Below, in pieces: positions 44,125 to 53,791 of a DNA stretch of 64,000 nucleotides. A model generated the notes under the pieces. It ran no database searches. It was not told where the DNA came from and was given only the letters and a program-made list of their open reading frames with translations. Within the stretch, counting starts at the first letter, position 1. Each line of letters starts with the position of its first letter. Position numbers and translations under genes: made by a program. The stretch is from Bifidobacterium aesculapii. Its GTDB lineage: Bacteria; Actinomycetota; Actinomycetes; Actinomycetales; Bifidobacteriaceae. The stretch spans positions 1-64,000 of the forward strand of contig NZ_BCFK01000028.1 in NCBI RefSeq assembly GCF_001417815.1, read 5' to 3'.

Positions 44125-45054
44125 ATGGCCGTAAGCGAGGACAATTCGGAAATGACGTTCTGCGACTATTACGCGCAATGGGTCAGCGTCTACAAGGAAG
44201 GCGCGATCCGAGACGTGACGATGAAGAAATACGCTCTCACCCAAATGTGGCTTAACAAGCTCATCCCAGCTCTCAGACTTGGAGACATGGACCGTGTGAA
44301 CTACCAGAAACTGATCAATGGATATGCCGAGCACCACGAACGTCAAACGACGATGGACTTCCATCATCAACTGAAAGGGGCGATTCTCGACGCCGTGGAC
44401 GAGGGGCTCATACAACGGGACCCCACGCGTAAGGCAATCATCAAAGGGCGGCCGCCGCGGACCAAGAAAACGAAGTATCTGAATCAGTTCGAATTGCATG
44501 CGGTTCTCGCCGATCTGGAGCTCGGACCGGAGCCAAGCTGGGACTGGCTGATACTGCTCGTCGCCAAAACCGGACTGCGGTTCTCCGAAGCGCTGGGACT
44601 CACTCCAAGTGACTTCGACTTCGTCCATCAGACCCTGTCGGTCAACAAGACATGGGACTACAAGAACGGAGGAGGCTTCGTGCCGACCAAGAACGCCTCG
44701 TCGGTGCGCAAAGTGCAGCTTGATTGGCAATTGATCATGCAGTTATCAGCGTTGCTGAAGAACCTGCCTGAATCGGAACCCATCTTTGTGAAAGGCAAGG
44801 TGTACAACTCAACGGCGAACGGTGTTCTGGCACGGCATTGCGCGCATGCCGAAGTCCCCGTGATTTCGATTCACGGTCTGCGGCACACTCACGCCTCGCT
44901 GTTGCTGTTCGCCGGCGTCTCCATCGCAAGCGTATCCAAACGACTTGGACACGCGAGCATGAACACCACCCAAGACACGTATCTGCATGTCATCCGCGAA
45001 TTGGAGAACAAGGATGTCGATATCGTGATGCGAGCGCTCTCCACCCTCATATAA
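44125..45054 (+). CDS. Tyrosine recombinase/integrase, probable hsdS invertase
   Basis: 309 residues. N-terminal core-binding helices (about 1-125) and a C-terminal catalytic domain with the expected residues: Arg in KTGLRFSEALGL, His-x-x-Arg in ISIHGLRHTHAS, and His plus Tyr in KRLGHASMNTTQDTYLHV. AAAGGAGACC precedes the ATG at 44125. Its place directly after a silent hsdS cassette, inside repeats shared with hsdS, suggests it carries out specificity switching, as recombinases beside other phase-variable Type I systems do. It could also be the integrase that brought the island in. Confidence 0.92.
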   Translation: MAVSEDNSEMTFCDYYAQWVSVYKEGAIRDVTMKKYALTQMWLNKLIPALRLGDMDRVNYQKLINGYAEHHERQTTMDFHHQLKGAILDAVDEGLIQRDPTRKAIIKGRPPRTKKTKYLNQFELHAVLADLELGPEPSWDWLILLVAKTGLRFSEALGLTPSDFDFVHQTLSVNKTWDYKNGGGFVPTKNASSVRKVQLDWQLIMQLSALLKNLPESEPIFVKGKVYNSTANGVLARHCAHAEVPVISIHGLRHTHASLLLFAGVSIASVSKRLGHASMNTTQDTYLHVIRELENKDVDIVMRALSTLI

Positions 45055-45069
45055 CCCACATAAAGCACT

Positions 45070-45086
45070 GGCGCTTACGTTGGTGA
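45070..45086 (-). repeat. Right recombination-site-like repeat flanking the recombinase
   Basis: Inverted partner (16/17) of 44083-44099, 15 bases after the recombinase stop. It marks the apparent end of the island; from here to the argG terminator there is no gene. Confidence 0.7.
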
Positions 45087-45225
45087 GGGCAATGATGCAA
45101 GCGAGACGGCAACCCGCCTTGAGCACTCCGTCAGCGTGAGGCGTGCGTCATCGCATCACGAAACCGGCTCGGATATGCCAACAGCACTCAATACTCACCG
45201 GGCGCATTCATCACCATCACGCGAA

Positions 45226-45259
45226 AAGGCCTTCCCAGGATGAATCCAGGGAAGGCCTT
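45226..45259 (-). terminator. Intrinsic terminator downstream of argG
   Basis: AAGGCCTTCCC (45226-45236) pairs with GGGAAGGCCTT (45249-45259); on the minus strand TTTT follows the stem. A second GC-rich hairpin (45289-45297 with 45304-45312) lies nearer the gene. Confidence 0.85.
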
Positions 45260-45326
45260 AATGAATGGGGTCGGCCAGCACCGACCGGCAGGCCGGCGCC
45301 ACGGCCGGCCTGTGATCAGTGGACGC

Positions 45327-46565
45327 TCACTCGACGGTGTTGGACGGCACTTCGATGCCGTTGCCGAACTTGACGTCGCGGGCGGCGGCGACGCGGCTCG
45401 GCAGGCCGTAGATGTCGATGAAGCCGTTGGAGGACTTCGAGTCGAAGCTGTCGCCGGAATCGTAGGTGGCGAGGTTGTAGTCGTACAGCGAGGTGTCGGA
45501 GCGACGGCCGGTGACGACGGCGCGGCCGCCGTGCAGCACCATGCGGATCTCGCCGGACACGTACTTCTGGGTGTCCTCGATGAACGCGTTCAGGGACTGG
45601 GTGGCCGGGCTGAACCACTGCGCGTCGTAGACGAGCTCGCCCCAGCGCTTGTCGATGTCGCGCTTGATGCGGTGCTGTTCGCGCTCGAGGCAGCAGTTCT
45701 CCAGCTCCTGGTGCGCGGTGATGAGGGCCACTGCGCCCGGGGCCTCGTACAGCTCACGGGACTTGATGCCGACGAGACGGTCCTCGATGAGGTCGATGCG
45801 GCCGATGCCCTGGGCGCCGGCGCGACGGTTCATCTCCTCGATGGCCTGCAGCGGGGTGACGTCGCGGCCGTCGATCTTGACCGGCACGCCCTGCTTGAAC
45901 TCGATGACGACCTCGTCCTCGACCGGCGGGAACGCCGGATCGTCGGTGTAGGAGTAGCAGTCCTTGGTCGGACCGTTCCACGGGTCCTCGAGGAAGCCGG
46001 TCTCGATGGCGCGGCCCCACACGTTCTGGTCGATGGAGTACGGGCTCTTCTCGGTCTGCGTGATCGGCAGCTTGTGCTCCTTGGCGAACGCGATCTCCAC
46101 GTCGCGGGTGAGGGCCAGGTCACGGATCGGGCTGATGGCCTTGAGCGTCGGGTCGATGGAGGCGATGGACACCTCGAAACGCACCTGGTCGTTGCCCTTG
46201 CCGGTGCAGCCGTGGGAGATGGTGTCGGCGCCGAACTGGTGAGCGGCGCGCACGAGATGCTTGGAGATGAGCGGACGGGAGATGGCGGAGACCAGCGGGT
46301 ACACGCCTTCGTACATGGCGTTCGCCTTGAGGGCCTTCATGCAGTACTCGTTGGCGAACTCGTCGCGGGCGTCGACCACGTAGGCTTCGACGGCACCGCA
46401 GGCGAGGGCGCGTTCCTTGATGGTCTCCAGGCTTTCGCCGCCCTGGCCGACGTCGAGGGACACGGCGACGACGTCCTTGCCGGTGCGTTCCTTCAGGTAG
46501 GAGATGGCGACGGAGGTGTCAAGACCGCCGGAATAGGCGAGTACGAGTCGGTTGTTATCAGCCAT
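45327..46565 (-). CDS. argG: Argininosuccinate synthase
   Basis: 412 residues. Joins citrulline and aspartate with ATP. The N-terminal PP-loop [13 protein letters not shown] and the segment [14 protein letters not shown] are diagnostic. Start ATG 46565 with GAAAGGC upstream. It has its own promoter region carrying paired ARG boxes, so it is transcribed apart from the argCJBDFR operon though controlled by the same repressor. Confidence 0.97.
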   Translation of the reverse strand: MADNNRLVLAYSGGLDTSVAISYLKERTGKDVVAVSLDVGQGGESLETIKERALACGAVEAYVVDARDEFANEYCMKALKANAMYEGVYPLVSAISRPLISKHLVRAAHQFGADTISHGCTGKGNDQVRFEVSIASIDPTLKAISPIRDLALTRDVEIAFAKEHKLPITQTEKSPYSIDQNVWGRAIETGFLEDPWNGPTKDCYSYTDDPAFPPVEDEVVIEFKQGVPVKIDGRDVTPLQAIEEMNRRAGAQGIGRIDLIEDRLVGIKSRELYEAPGAVALITAHQELENCCLEREQHRIKRDIDKRWGELVYDAQWFSPATQSLNAFIEDTQKYVSGEIRMVLHGGRAVVTGRRSDTSLYDYNLATYDSGDSFDSKSSNGFIDIYGLPSRVAAARDVKFGNGIEVPSNTVE

Positions 46566-46592
46566 GGAATGCCTTTCTTCAAAACGAACTGA

Positions 46593-46626
46593 TGCAAGTA
46601 TATACAGAAGTCCGTATATTTATGCA
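46593..46626 (-). promoter_or_regulatory. Tandem ARG boxes upstream of argG
   Basis: TGCAAGTATATAC (46593-46605) and, read on the minus strand, TGCATAAATATAC (46614-46626) are two half-symmetrical boxes whose centres lie about 20 bases apart, 30-60 bases before the start codon. They resemble the ArgR consensus TGNATA-AT-TATNCA seen more clearly at argC. ArgR with arginine should repress argG here. Confidence 0.72.
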
Positions 46627-46746
46627 CGGCGTGTCCAGCATATGTACACGTTCCCGCGCGCATGATGCGCGCATACGCGTGTGGCCGCCGGCATGCATGA
46701 CGCCGGCGGCCACGTCGATGCCGTCACGATCGGGGAACGGATGCCG

Positions 46747-47262
46747 TCATTTGGAGGCGAGCGCGAGCAGCCAGTCGGCGCGGGCCACGGCGGTCTCGTC
46801 GTCCCGGCAGATCGCCATCACGGTGTCGTCGCCGGCGATGGTGCCGAGCATGCCGTCGATCGGCTGCTTGTCAATCACCGATGCGACATACTGCGCCGCG
46901 CCGGAAGGCGTGTGCACGACGATGAGGTTCCTCGCGGACGCCACCGAGGTGACGAGGCCACTGAGCACGCGCGACATCTGCGCCTCCACCTTCGCGGAAT
47001 CCTTCTGCTCGTCGTCGCCGGCGTCATGCCCCACCGCGTAGGCCATCGTGCCGTCGGGCAGGCGCTTCTTGAACGCGTTCATCTCGTCCAAATCACGGCT
47101 CAGCGTGGCCTGCGTCACCGCGATGCCCTCGTCGGCGAGAATGTCGGAGAGCTGCGATTGGGAGGTGATGACGTGCGTGAGCAGCACCTCCTCGATGGCG
47201 CTCAGGCGCGCCGCCCTCGTGGCCGGACGTTGCAGGGACGCACGCGTGCGCGCGTCGCTCAT
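46747..47262 (-). CDS. argR: Arginine repressor
   Basis: 171 residues. N-terminal winged helix ([28 protein letters not shown]) and a C-terminal arginine-binding trimerisation domain ending around [24 protein letters not shown] with the Gly-Thr-Ile-Ala-Gly-Asp-Asp core. The ATG at 47262 overlaps the argF stop (ATGA). Last gene of the argCJBDFR operon, so it is autoregulated through the boxes upstream of argC. Confidence 0.95.
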   Translation of the reverse strand: MSDARTRASLQRPATRAARLSAIEEVLLTHVITSQSQLSDILADEGIAVTQATLSRDLDEMNAFKKRLPDGTMAYAVGHDAGDDEQKDSAKVEAQMSRVLSGLVTSVASARNLIVVHTPSGAAQYVASVIDKQPIDGMLGTIAGDDTVMAICRDDETAVARADWLLALASK

Positions 47263-48224
47263 GCCAGCAGACTTTCGTCGCCGCGCTGCTTGCCGACCAG
47301 CCACGTGAGCAACGCCTTCTGCGCGTGCAGGCGGTTCTCCGCCTCGTCCCACACCACGGACTGCGGACCGTCGATCACCGAGGCGGTGACCTCCTTGCCA
47401 CGGTAGGCGGGCAGGCAGTGCTGGAACAGCGCATCCGGCTTGGCGAGCGCCATGAGCGCGTCGTTGACCTGATAGTTCCAGAACGGCTTGGAACGAATCG
47501 CGTATTCTGCCTCCTCGCCCATCGAGACCCACGTGTCGGTGAACACGCAGTCGGCGTCCTTGACGGCCTCCTTCGGATCGGTGGTCACGAGGATGGAACC
47601 GCCGTTCTCCTTGGCGATGCGCTCGGCGTCGGCCACAATGTCCGGGCGGGGCAGGTAGCCCTGCGGGCCGGCGACGCGCACGTGCATGCCGGCGACGGCG
47701 CCGCCGAGCAGGTAGGAGTTGGACATGTTGTTCGCCGCATCGCCCACGTAGGCGATGGTCTTGCCCTTGAGCGCGTCCACGCCGCCGCGGAATTGCGCGA
47801 TGGTGAGGAAGTCGGCGAGGATCTGGCACGGGTGGAAGTCGTCGGTCAGGGCGTTGACGACCGGGCAGGTGGCGTGCGCGGCCATCTCCTCGACGCGGTC
47901 CTGGCCGAAGGTGCGCCACACGAGGCCGTACGCCATGCGCGTGAGCACTTCGGTGGTGTCGCCCACCGGCTCGCCGCGGCCGAGCTGGGAGCCGGACTTG
48001 TCGATCACCAGCGGGTAGCCGCCGAGTTCGGCCACGCCGATGGAGAAGCTGGAGCGGGTGCGCGTGGACGGCTTGTCGAACAGCACGGCGACGGCCTGCG
48101 GGCCGGCGAACGGCTGACGGTAGAAACGGTCCTGGCGGAACTTCATGCCGAGTTCGAGGACCTGCTTCTGTTCCTCGTGGTTCAGGTCGTCATCGCGCAG
48201 CATGTGGCGCAGTTCTGGTGTCAT
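47259..48224 (-). CDS. argF: Ornithine carbamoyltransferase
   Basis: 321 residues. Makes citrulline from ornithine and carbamoyl phosphate. The carbamoyl-phosphate loop [11 protein letters not shown] and the ornithine-binding [11 protein letters not shown] are present; the DxxxSMG-type loop is seen as DTWVSMGEE. Start ATG 48224 with GAAAGGACC upstream. Biosynthetic rather than catabolic, judging from its operon. Confidence 0.95.
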   Translation of the reverse strand: MTPELRHMLRDDDLNHEEQKQVLELGMKFRQDRFYRQPFAGPQAVAVLFDKPSTRTRSSFSIGVAELGGYPLVIDKSGSQLGRGEPVGDTTEVLTRMAYGLVWRTFGQDRVEEMAAHATCPVVNALTDDFHPCQILADFLTIAQFRGGVDALKGKTIAYVGDAANNMSNSYLLGGAVAGMHVRVAGPQGYLPRPDIVADAERIAKENGGSILVTTDPKEAVKDADCVFTDTWVSMGEEAEYAIRSKPFWNYQVNDALMALAKPDALFQHCLPAYRGKEVTASVIDGPQSVVWDEAENRLHAQKALLTWLVGKQRGDESLLA

Positions 48225-48267
48225 GTGGGGTCCTTTCGGGTTGCGGGTGTGGGTGGCCGGCGACCGG

Positions 48268-49567
<1,300 letters not shown>

Positions 49568-49578
<11 letters not shown>

Positions 49579-50524
49579 AGGAGCTCCTCATTTCGATGCC
49601 GTCCTCAGGCACGACCATGGTGCCGATGCCGGCGGAGGTGAATATCTCGTTCAGGATGGAATGCGGCTTGCGGCCGTCGATGATGTGCGCCTGGGGCACG
49701 CCTCCGTCGATGGCGCGCACGCACGCCTCCATCTTCGGGCGCATGCCGGATTCGAGGTCGGGCAGCATGTCGCGCAGGTTCTCCACGCCGATGCGCCCGA
49801 TCAGGGAGTTGCGGTCCGGCCAGTCGGCGTACAGGCCGTCCACGTCGGTGAGGATGACGAGCTTGCGCGCGCCGACGGCGGCGGCGAGCGCGGCTGCCGC
49901 GGAATCGGCGTTCACGTTGAGCACTTCGGTGGCGTCGTCCTCGTTCGGCGCGACCGAGGAGACGACGGGAATGCGCCCGGCGCTCACGAGATCCTCGACG
50001 GCGGAGGCGTCGACGGAGACGACGTCGCCGACCAGGCCGATGTCGGTGGGTTCGCCGTCGATTACGGGCCTGCGCTGCATGGCGGAGAACAGGCCGCCGT
50101 CCTCGCCGGACAGGCCCACGGCGAGCGGTCCGTGCGCGTTGATGAGTCCGACGAGTTCGCGCGAGACCTTGCCGGTGAGCACCATGCGCACCACGTCCAT
50201 CGCCTCGGGCGTGGTGACCCTCAGTCCGCCCTTGAATTCGGATTTGATGCCGAGCGCCTTGAGCATCTGAGAGATCTGCGGGCCGCCGCCGTGCACGACG
50301 ATCGGGTGCAGGCCCACCTGGCGCAGGAACACCATGTCTTCGGCGAAGCACTGCTTGAGGTGTTCGTCGATCATCGCGTTGCCACCGTATTTGACGACGA
50401 TGCGCTGGCCGGCGAATTCCTCGAGCCACGGCAATGCCTCGATGAGCACCTCCGCCTTCTGGTCGGCGCGCAGGTCGGTGTGCACGTCGAAATGGAATCC
50501 GGGCCCCTTCAGTTCTGTAGCCAT
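49568..50524 (-). CDS. argB: Acetylglutamate kinase
   Basis: 318 residues. Phosphorylates N-acetylglutamate, the committed step of arginine synthesis. Amino-acid-kinase motifs [19 protein letters not shown] and [12 protein letters not shown] are clear. The long N-terminal helix before the kinase core (about 35 residues) is the feature of arginine-sensitive hexameric enzymes, so feedback inhibition is likely. Preceded by argJ with 16 bases between. Confidence 0.96.
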
Positions 50525-50540
50525 AATTCCTTCAGCTCTT

Positions 50541-51713
50541 TCAGCTTTCGTAGTCCGCGTTGATGTGGACGTATTCGTGGGTGAGGTCGTCGGTCCACAC
50601 GGTCGCCTCCGCGTCCCCGACGTTGAGGTCGATGTCGATGTGGACTTCGCGCGGGGTCATGTCGACCTCGCTGCGGTCGCGTCCGGCACCGCCGTTCTCG
50701 CAGATGCGCACGCCGTTGACGTCGACGGTCACCTTCTCGGAATCGTACGGTGCGACTTCCGGCGGCACGGTGCCGAGCGAGGAGACGATGCGCCCCCAGT
50801 TCGGGTCGTTGCCGCTGATCGCGCATTTGAGCAGGTTGGAGGCGGCTACCGCGCGGCCGCAGGCGAGGGCCGCATCTTCGCTGGTGGCGCCGGTGACGGT
50901 GATGCGGATGTCATGGCTGGCGCCTTCGCCGTCACCGATGATCTGGCGGGCGAGCGAGGCGCAGGCCTGGCGGACGAGCTCGTTGAACTCATCCTTGTCG
51001 GGTTCGATGCCGCTGGCGCCGGAGGCGAGCAGCAGCACCGTGTCGTTGGTGGACATGCAGCCGTCCACGTCGATGCGGTTGAACGAGTGTTCCGCGGCGA
51101 CGGCCAGCGCGGCCTGCAGCTGACCGGCGGAGACCACGGCGTCCGTGGTGATGACGCACAGCATGGTGGCCAGCTGGGGGGCGATCATGCCGGAGCCCTT
51201 GACCATGCCGCCGATGCGCCAGCCGTCCTTGCTTTCAAGCGTGACGGTCTTCGGCTTGGTGTCGGTGGTCATGATGGCGTGCGAGGCGTCCGCGCCCGCT
51301 TCGGGCGTGGCGGCGAGCGCCGCGTAGGCGGTCTTCGCGCCGGCGAGCACGTGGTCGAGCGGCAGCAGTTCGCCGATCAGGCCCGTGGAGCATACGGCGA
51401 TGTCCGTGGGGTCCGCGCCGACGAGCGCCGCCACGGTTTCGGCGGTGGCCTTCGTCTGCGCATACCCGGGTTCGCCGGTGCAGGCGTTGGCGCCGCCGGA
51501 GTTGAGGATCACTGCCTTGATATGGCCGTCGGCGACGATCTTGCGGGACCACTGCACGGGTGCGGCGCAGAAGCGGTTCGATGTGAACACGCCTGCGGCC
51601 GCGTCGAGCGGGCCGTTGTTGACGACGAGTGCGAGATCCTTCTTGCCGGCCACGGCGGAGATGCCCGCCTCGACGCCGGCTGCGGCGAATCCTTGTGCGA
51701 ATGTGACGCTCAC
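50541..51713 (-). CDS. argJ: Glutamate N-acetyltransferase / amino-acid acetyltransferase
   Basis: 390 residues from a GTG at 51713 that overlaps the argC stop (GTGA). Transfers acetyl from acetylornithine to glutamate, closing the acetyl cycle. The autoproteolysis site is visible as [14 protein letters not shown], with the Thr nucleophile of the beta chain. [11 protein letters not shown] and NDPNWGRI are other family segments. Whether it is mono- or bifunctional cannot be told. A longer frame upstream lies inside argC and is rejected. Confidence 0.96.
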   Translation of the reverse strand: MSVTFAQGFAAAGVEAGISAVAGKKDLALVVNNGPLDAAAGVFTSNRFCAAPVQWSRKIVADGHIKAVILNSGGANACTGEPGYAQTKATAETVAALVGADPTDIAVCSTGLIGELLPLDHVLAGAKTAYAALAATPEAGADASHAIMTTDTKPKTVTLESKDGWRIGGMVKGSGMIAPQLATMLCVITTDAVVSAGQLQAALAVAAEHSFNRIDVDGCMSTNDTVLLLASGASGIEPDKDEFNELVRQACASLARQIIGDGEGASHDIRITVTGATSEDAALACGRAVAASNLLKCAISGNDPNWGRIVSSLGTVPPEVAPYDSEKVTVDVNGVRICENGGAGRDRSEVDMTPREVHIDIDLNVGDAEATVWTDDLTHEYVHINADYES

Positions 51714-52804
51714 GGGGCGACTCCGATCTTGGTCAGGCCCTGGTCTTCGGGAAGACCGAGGGCGATGTTCAGGGACTGCACCGCCTGCCCGGCGGTGCCG
51801 CGGTTGAGGTTGTCGATGGCGGCGAACGCGATGAGCCGGCCGGCCTTGCGGTCGGTGACGACCTGCACGTGCGCGGCGTTCGATCCGATGACGTTGGCGG
51901 TGGCGGGCAACGTGCCGGCGGGCAGCACGGTGATGAAGTCCTGCCCCTCGTACGCCTTGGCCCAGATCGAGCGGATCTCGTCGTCCCCCATCGCGAGCGC
52001 CTTGTCGGTCATGCGCGCGCTGACGGTGGCGAGGATGCCGCGCGCCATCGGGGCGAGGACCGGCGTGAAACCGAGCGTGAAACCGTCGGCGGCAGCGGCG
52101 TCGAGCCCCGCCGCGTGCGCGAGGTTCTGCAGGATCTCGGGAATGTGGCGGTGCGTGCCGCCCACGCCGTAGGGCACGGCCGAACCTAACGCCTCGGCGG
52201 CGAGCAGATTGGTGCGCTTGAGGTTCTTGCCGGCGCCAGAATAGCCGACGACGAGGTCGGCGATGATGTCCTTGTGCTCGACGAGCCCTTCGGCCACTCC
52301 GGGCTGCAATGCCAGCGTGGTGGCGGTCACGTTGCAGCCGGGGCCTGCGATGCGCTTGGTTCCGGGCAGCGCGGCGCGCTGGCGCGTGTACGCGCCGTCC
52401 GCGCCATGGCCGGTGATGAGCTCGGGCATGCCGTAGGTCCAATGCTTGTAGAAATCACCGCCGTAGAACTCGTCCCATGCGGACTTCTCCTCGAGACGGT
52501 GGTCGGCGCCGAGGTCGACGACGACCGCGTCCGGGTCGAGCTCGGCGGCGAGTCTGCCGGAGGCGCCGTGGGGCAGCGCCAGGATGATCACGTCATGGCC
52601 GTTGAGCACCTCGGGGGTGGTGTCCTCCACGGTCAGGTCGGCCAATTGCGGAATGTGCGGCATGTGGGCGCCGAGCCTGTCCCCCACTGAGGAATGGCCC
52701 GCCACGCAGGTCACTTCGAATTCGGGGTGGGCGGCGAGAATGCGCAGCGCCTCGCCTCCCGCATAGCCCGTGGCACCCGCCACGGCCACCGTGTACTTCG
52801 CCAT
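51710..52804 (-). CDS. argC: N-acetyl-gamma-glutamyl-phosphate reductase
   Basis: 364 residues from the ATG at 52804 (GAAGGACG upstream; the ATG at 52828 is less likely). NADPH-binding AVAGATGYAGGEALRIL and the active-site cysteine in AGPGCNVTATTLAL are present. First gene of the argCJBDFR operon, directly behind two ARG boxes. Confidence 0.96.
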   Translation of the reverse strand: MAKYTVAVAGATGYAGGEALRILAAHPEFEVTCVAGHSSVGDRLGAHMPHIPQLADLTVEDTTPEVLNGHDVIILALPHGASGRLAAELDPDAVVVDLGADHRLEEKSAWDEFYGGDFYKHWTYGMPELITGHGADGAYTRQRAALPGTKRIAGPGCNVTATTLALQPGVAEGLVEHKDIIADLVVGYSGAGKNLKRTNLLAAEALGSAVPYGVGGTHRHIPEILQNLAHAAGLDAAAADGFTLGFTPVLAPMARGILATVSARMTDKALAMGDDEIRSIWAKAYEGQDFITVLPAGTLPATANVIGSNAAHVQVVTDRKAGRLIAFAAIDNLNRGTAGQAVQSLNIALGLPEDQGLTKIGVAP

Positions 52805-52840
52805 ATCACGTCCTTCACTCATGGGCAATACCCACGAGCA

Positions 52841-52874
52841 TACATACCTATGCAGACTATTGCATAATTATGTA
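52841..52874 (-). promoter_or_regulatory. Tandem ARG boxes upstream of argC
   Basis: TGCATAATTATGTA at 52861-52874 and, on the minus strand, TGCATAGGTATGTA at 52841-52854 both fit the ArgR palindrome. Their centres are 20 bases apart, close to the two-turn spacing of ArgR hexamer sites. They lie 37-70 bases before argC and should cover its promoter. Confidence 0.85.
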
Positions 52875-52912
52875 ATCGCATGTCGGAACGGCGATGCGAC
52901 GAAGAGCGGCGA

Positions 52913-53698
52913 TCAGGTGGTCATCGTGTCGCCGGAGCCGGAATCGCCTCCATACATGCCGAGCATCTGGTTGGTGAGGTCGGTGACGTCCATGCCGTTG
53001 ACCCACATCCAGATCTGCACGATGGTGGTGAGCACGTTGATGACGATCGCGGCGATGGCGAGACCCCTGCCCTTCATGTGGAACATGCCAGTGCGCCATA
53101 CGGAGATGCCTCCCATCACGGCCGGGAGCACCGGCACGGTGAAGACCAGCGCGAAGATGAACGCGATGACCGCGTAGGAGTCCCACCGCCCATACAGCGG
53201 ATTCTGGTTGGGGTCGTTCACGTCGATGCCGTAGAAGTACCGGGGCGTGTGGCCGTCCGGAGCGGGACCGTTCCCACCGGCGGCGCCCATGTGGGCCTGA
53301 GGCCCGTTCTGGGGATTCGTGGGAGCGCCCGGCCGGCCGTACCCGTACGGCTGCCCCTGCGGCCCGGGGTACCCGCCCGGGTAGGCGGCGCCCGGAATGG
53401 TGCGTGGGCCGGTCACGGGGGCCTGCGTTCCCTGCCCGGCCCCTTCGTCCTGTTTTGGTTCGGGGTCGGGGGCGCCGTACAGGTAGGGATTGTAGTTCGG
53501 ACCGAACTGGCTGAGCATCGCACCGTAGTCGGGTTGCGCGTACTGGCCGTACTGCGGCTGGGCCTGCGGCGTGACGTTGCCGCCGCCTTCGCCCGCGGCC
53601 CCTTCGGAAACGGGGGAACCCGATGGGCCTGCCGTCACAGGAGCCGCACCTCCCCCCTGCATGTGGGGATCGGTCGGCTGCTGTTCGGGTGCGCTCAT
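52913..53698 (-). CDS. Pro/Gly/Gln-rich protein with C-terminal DUF4190-like membrane domain
   Basis: 261 residues. Residues 1-150 are low-complexity (Gly, Pro, Gln, Tyr, Ala; segments such as YPGGYPGPQGQPYGYG). Two hydrophobic segments follow (about 172-195 and 207-230: VIAFIFALVFTVPVLPAVMGG and GLAIAAIVINVLTTIVQIWMW) of the DUF4190 type. Such actinobacterial proteins are cell-envelope associated with unknown role. ATG at 53698 with GAGGAGG upstream. It precedes argC on the same strand but the ARG boxes between argue for a separate transcript. Confidence 0.82.
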   Translation of the reverse strand: MSAPEQQPTDPHMQGGGAAPVTAGPSGSPVSEGAAGEGGGNVTPQAQPQYGQYAQPDYGAMLSQFGPNYNPYLYGAPDPEPKQDEGAGQGTQAPVTGPRTIPGAAYPGGYPGPQGQPYGYGRPGAPTNPQNGPQAHMGAAGGNGPAPDGHTPRYFYGIDVNDPNQNPLYGRWDSYAVIAFIFALVFTVPVLPAVMGGISVWRTGMFHMKGRGLAIAAIVINVLTTIVQIWMWVNGMDVTDLTNQMLGMYGGDSGSGDTMTT

Positions 53699-53791
53699 CG
53701 GGTTCCTCCTCGTAATTGCCCCTTATGGTAGCGTATCGTCGTTTCGCCGAGGGCTCACGGTCTCGCGGTGAACACCACGCGGGGCGTCGCG

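Larger units (their letters stand above)
43460..44134 (+). pseudogene. Silent hsdS cassette (single target-recognition domain, no start)
   Basis: An open frame in opposite orientation to hsdS. It has no ATG or ribosome site at its beginning. It enters with AWEHRKLEEIATFGGGHTPS, carries one TRD unlike either TRD of hsdS, and ends with EQQAIGRFFSRLDDLITLHQRK, after which homology stops and a short junk tail is read to 44134. Both borders are repeats shared with hsdS, so it is a spare specificity module waiting for recombination rather than a decayed gene. The composition is AT-rich like the hsdS TRDs. It is followed by the recombinase gene. Confidence 0.85.

Noticed and set aside
43520..44134. 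Silent hsdS cassette as an expressed gene
   Set aside because: Possible only from a TTG without a ribosome site, and the homology begins upstream of it; the last 38 residues are unrelated to HsdS. Treated as a recombination cassette.
44125..45054. Recombinase as a phage integrase with a tRNA attachment site
   Set aside because: No tRNA gene or fragment was seen at either edge of the island; the neighbouring repeats match hsdS instead.
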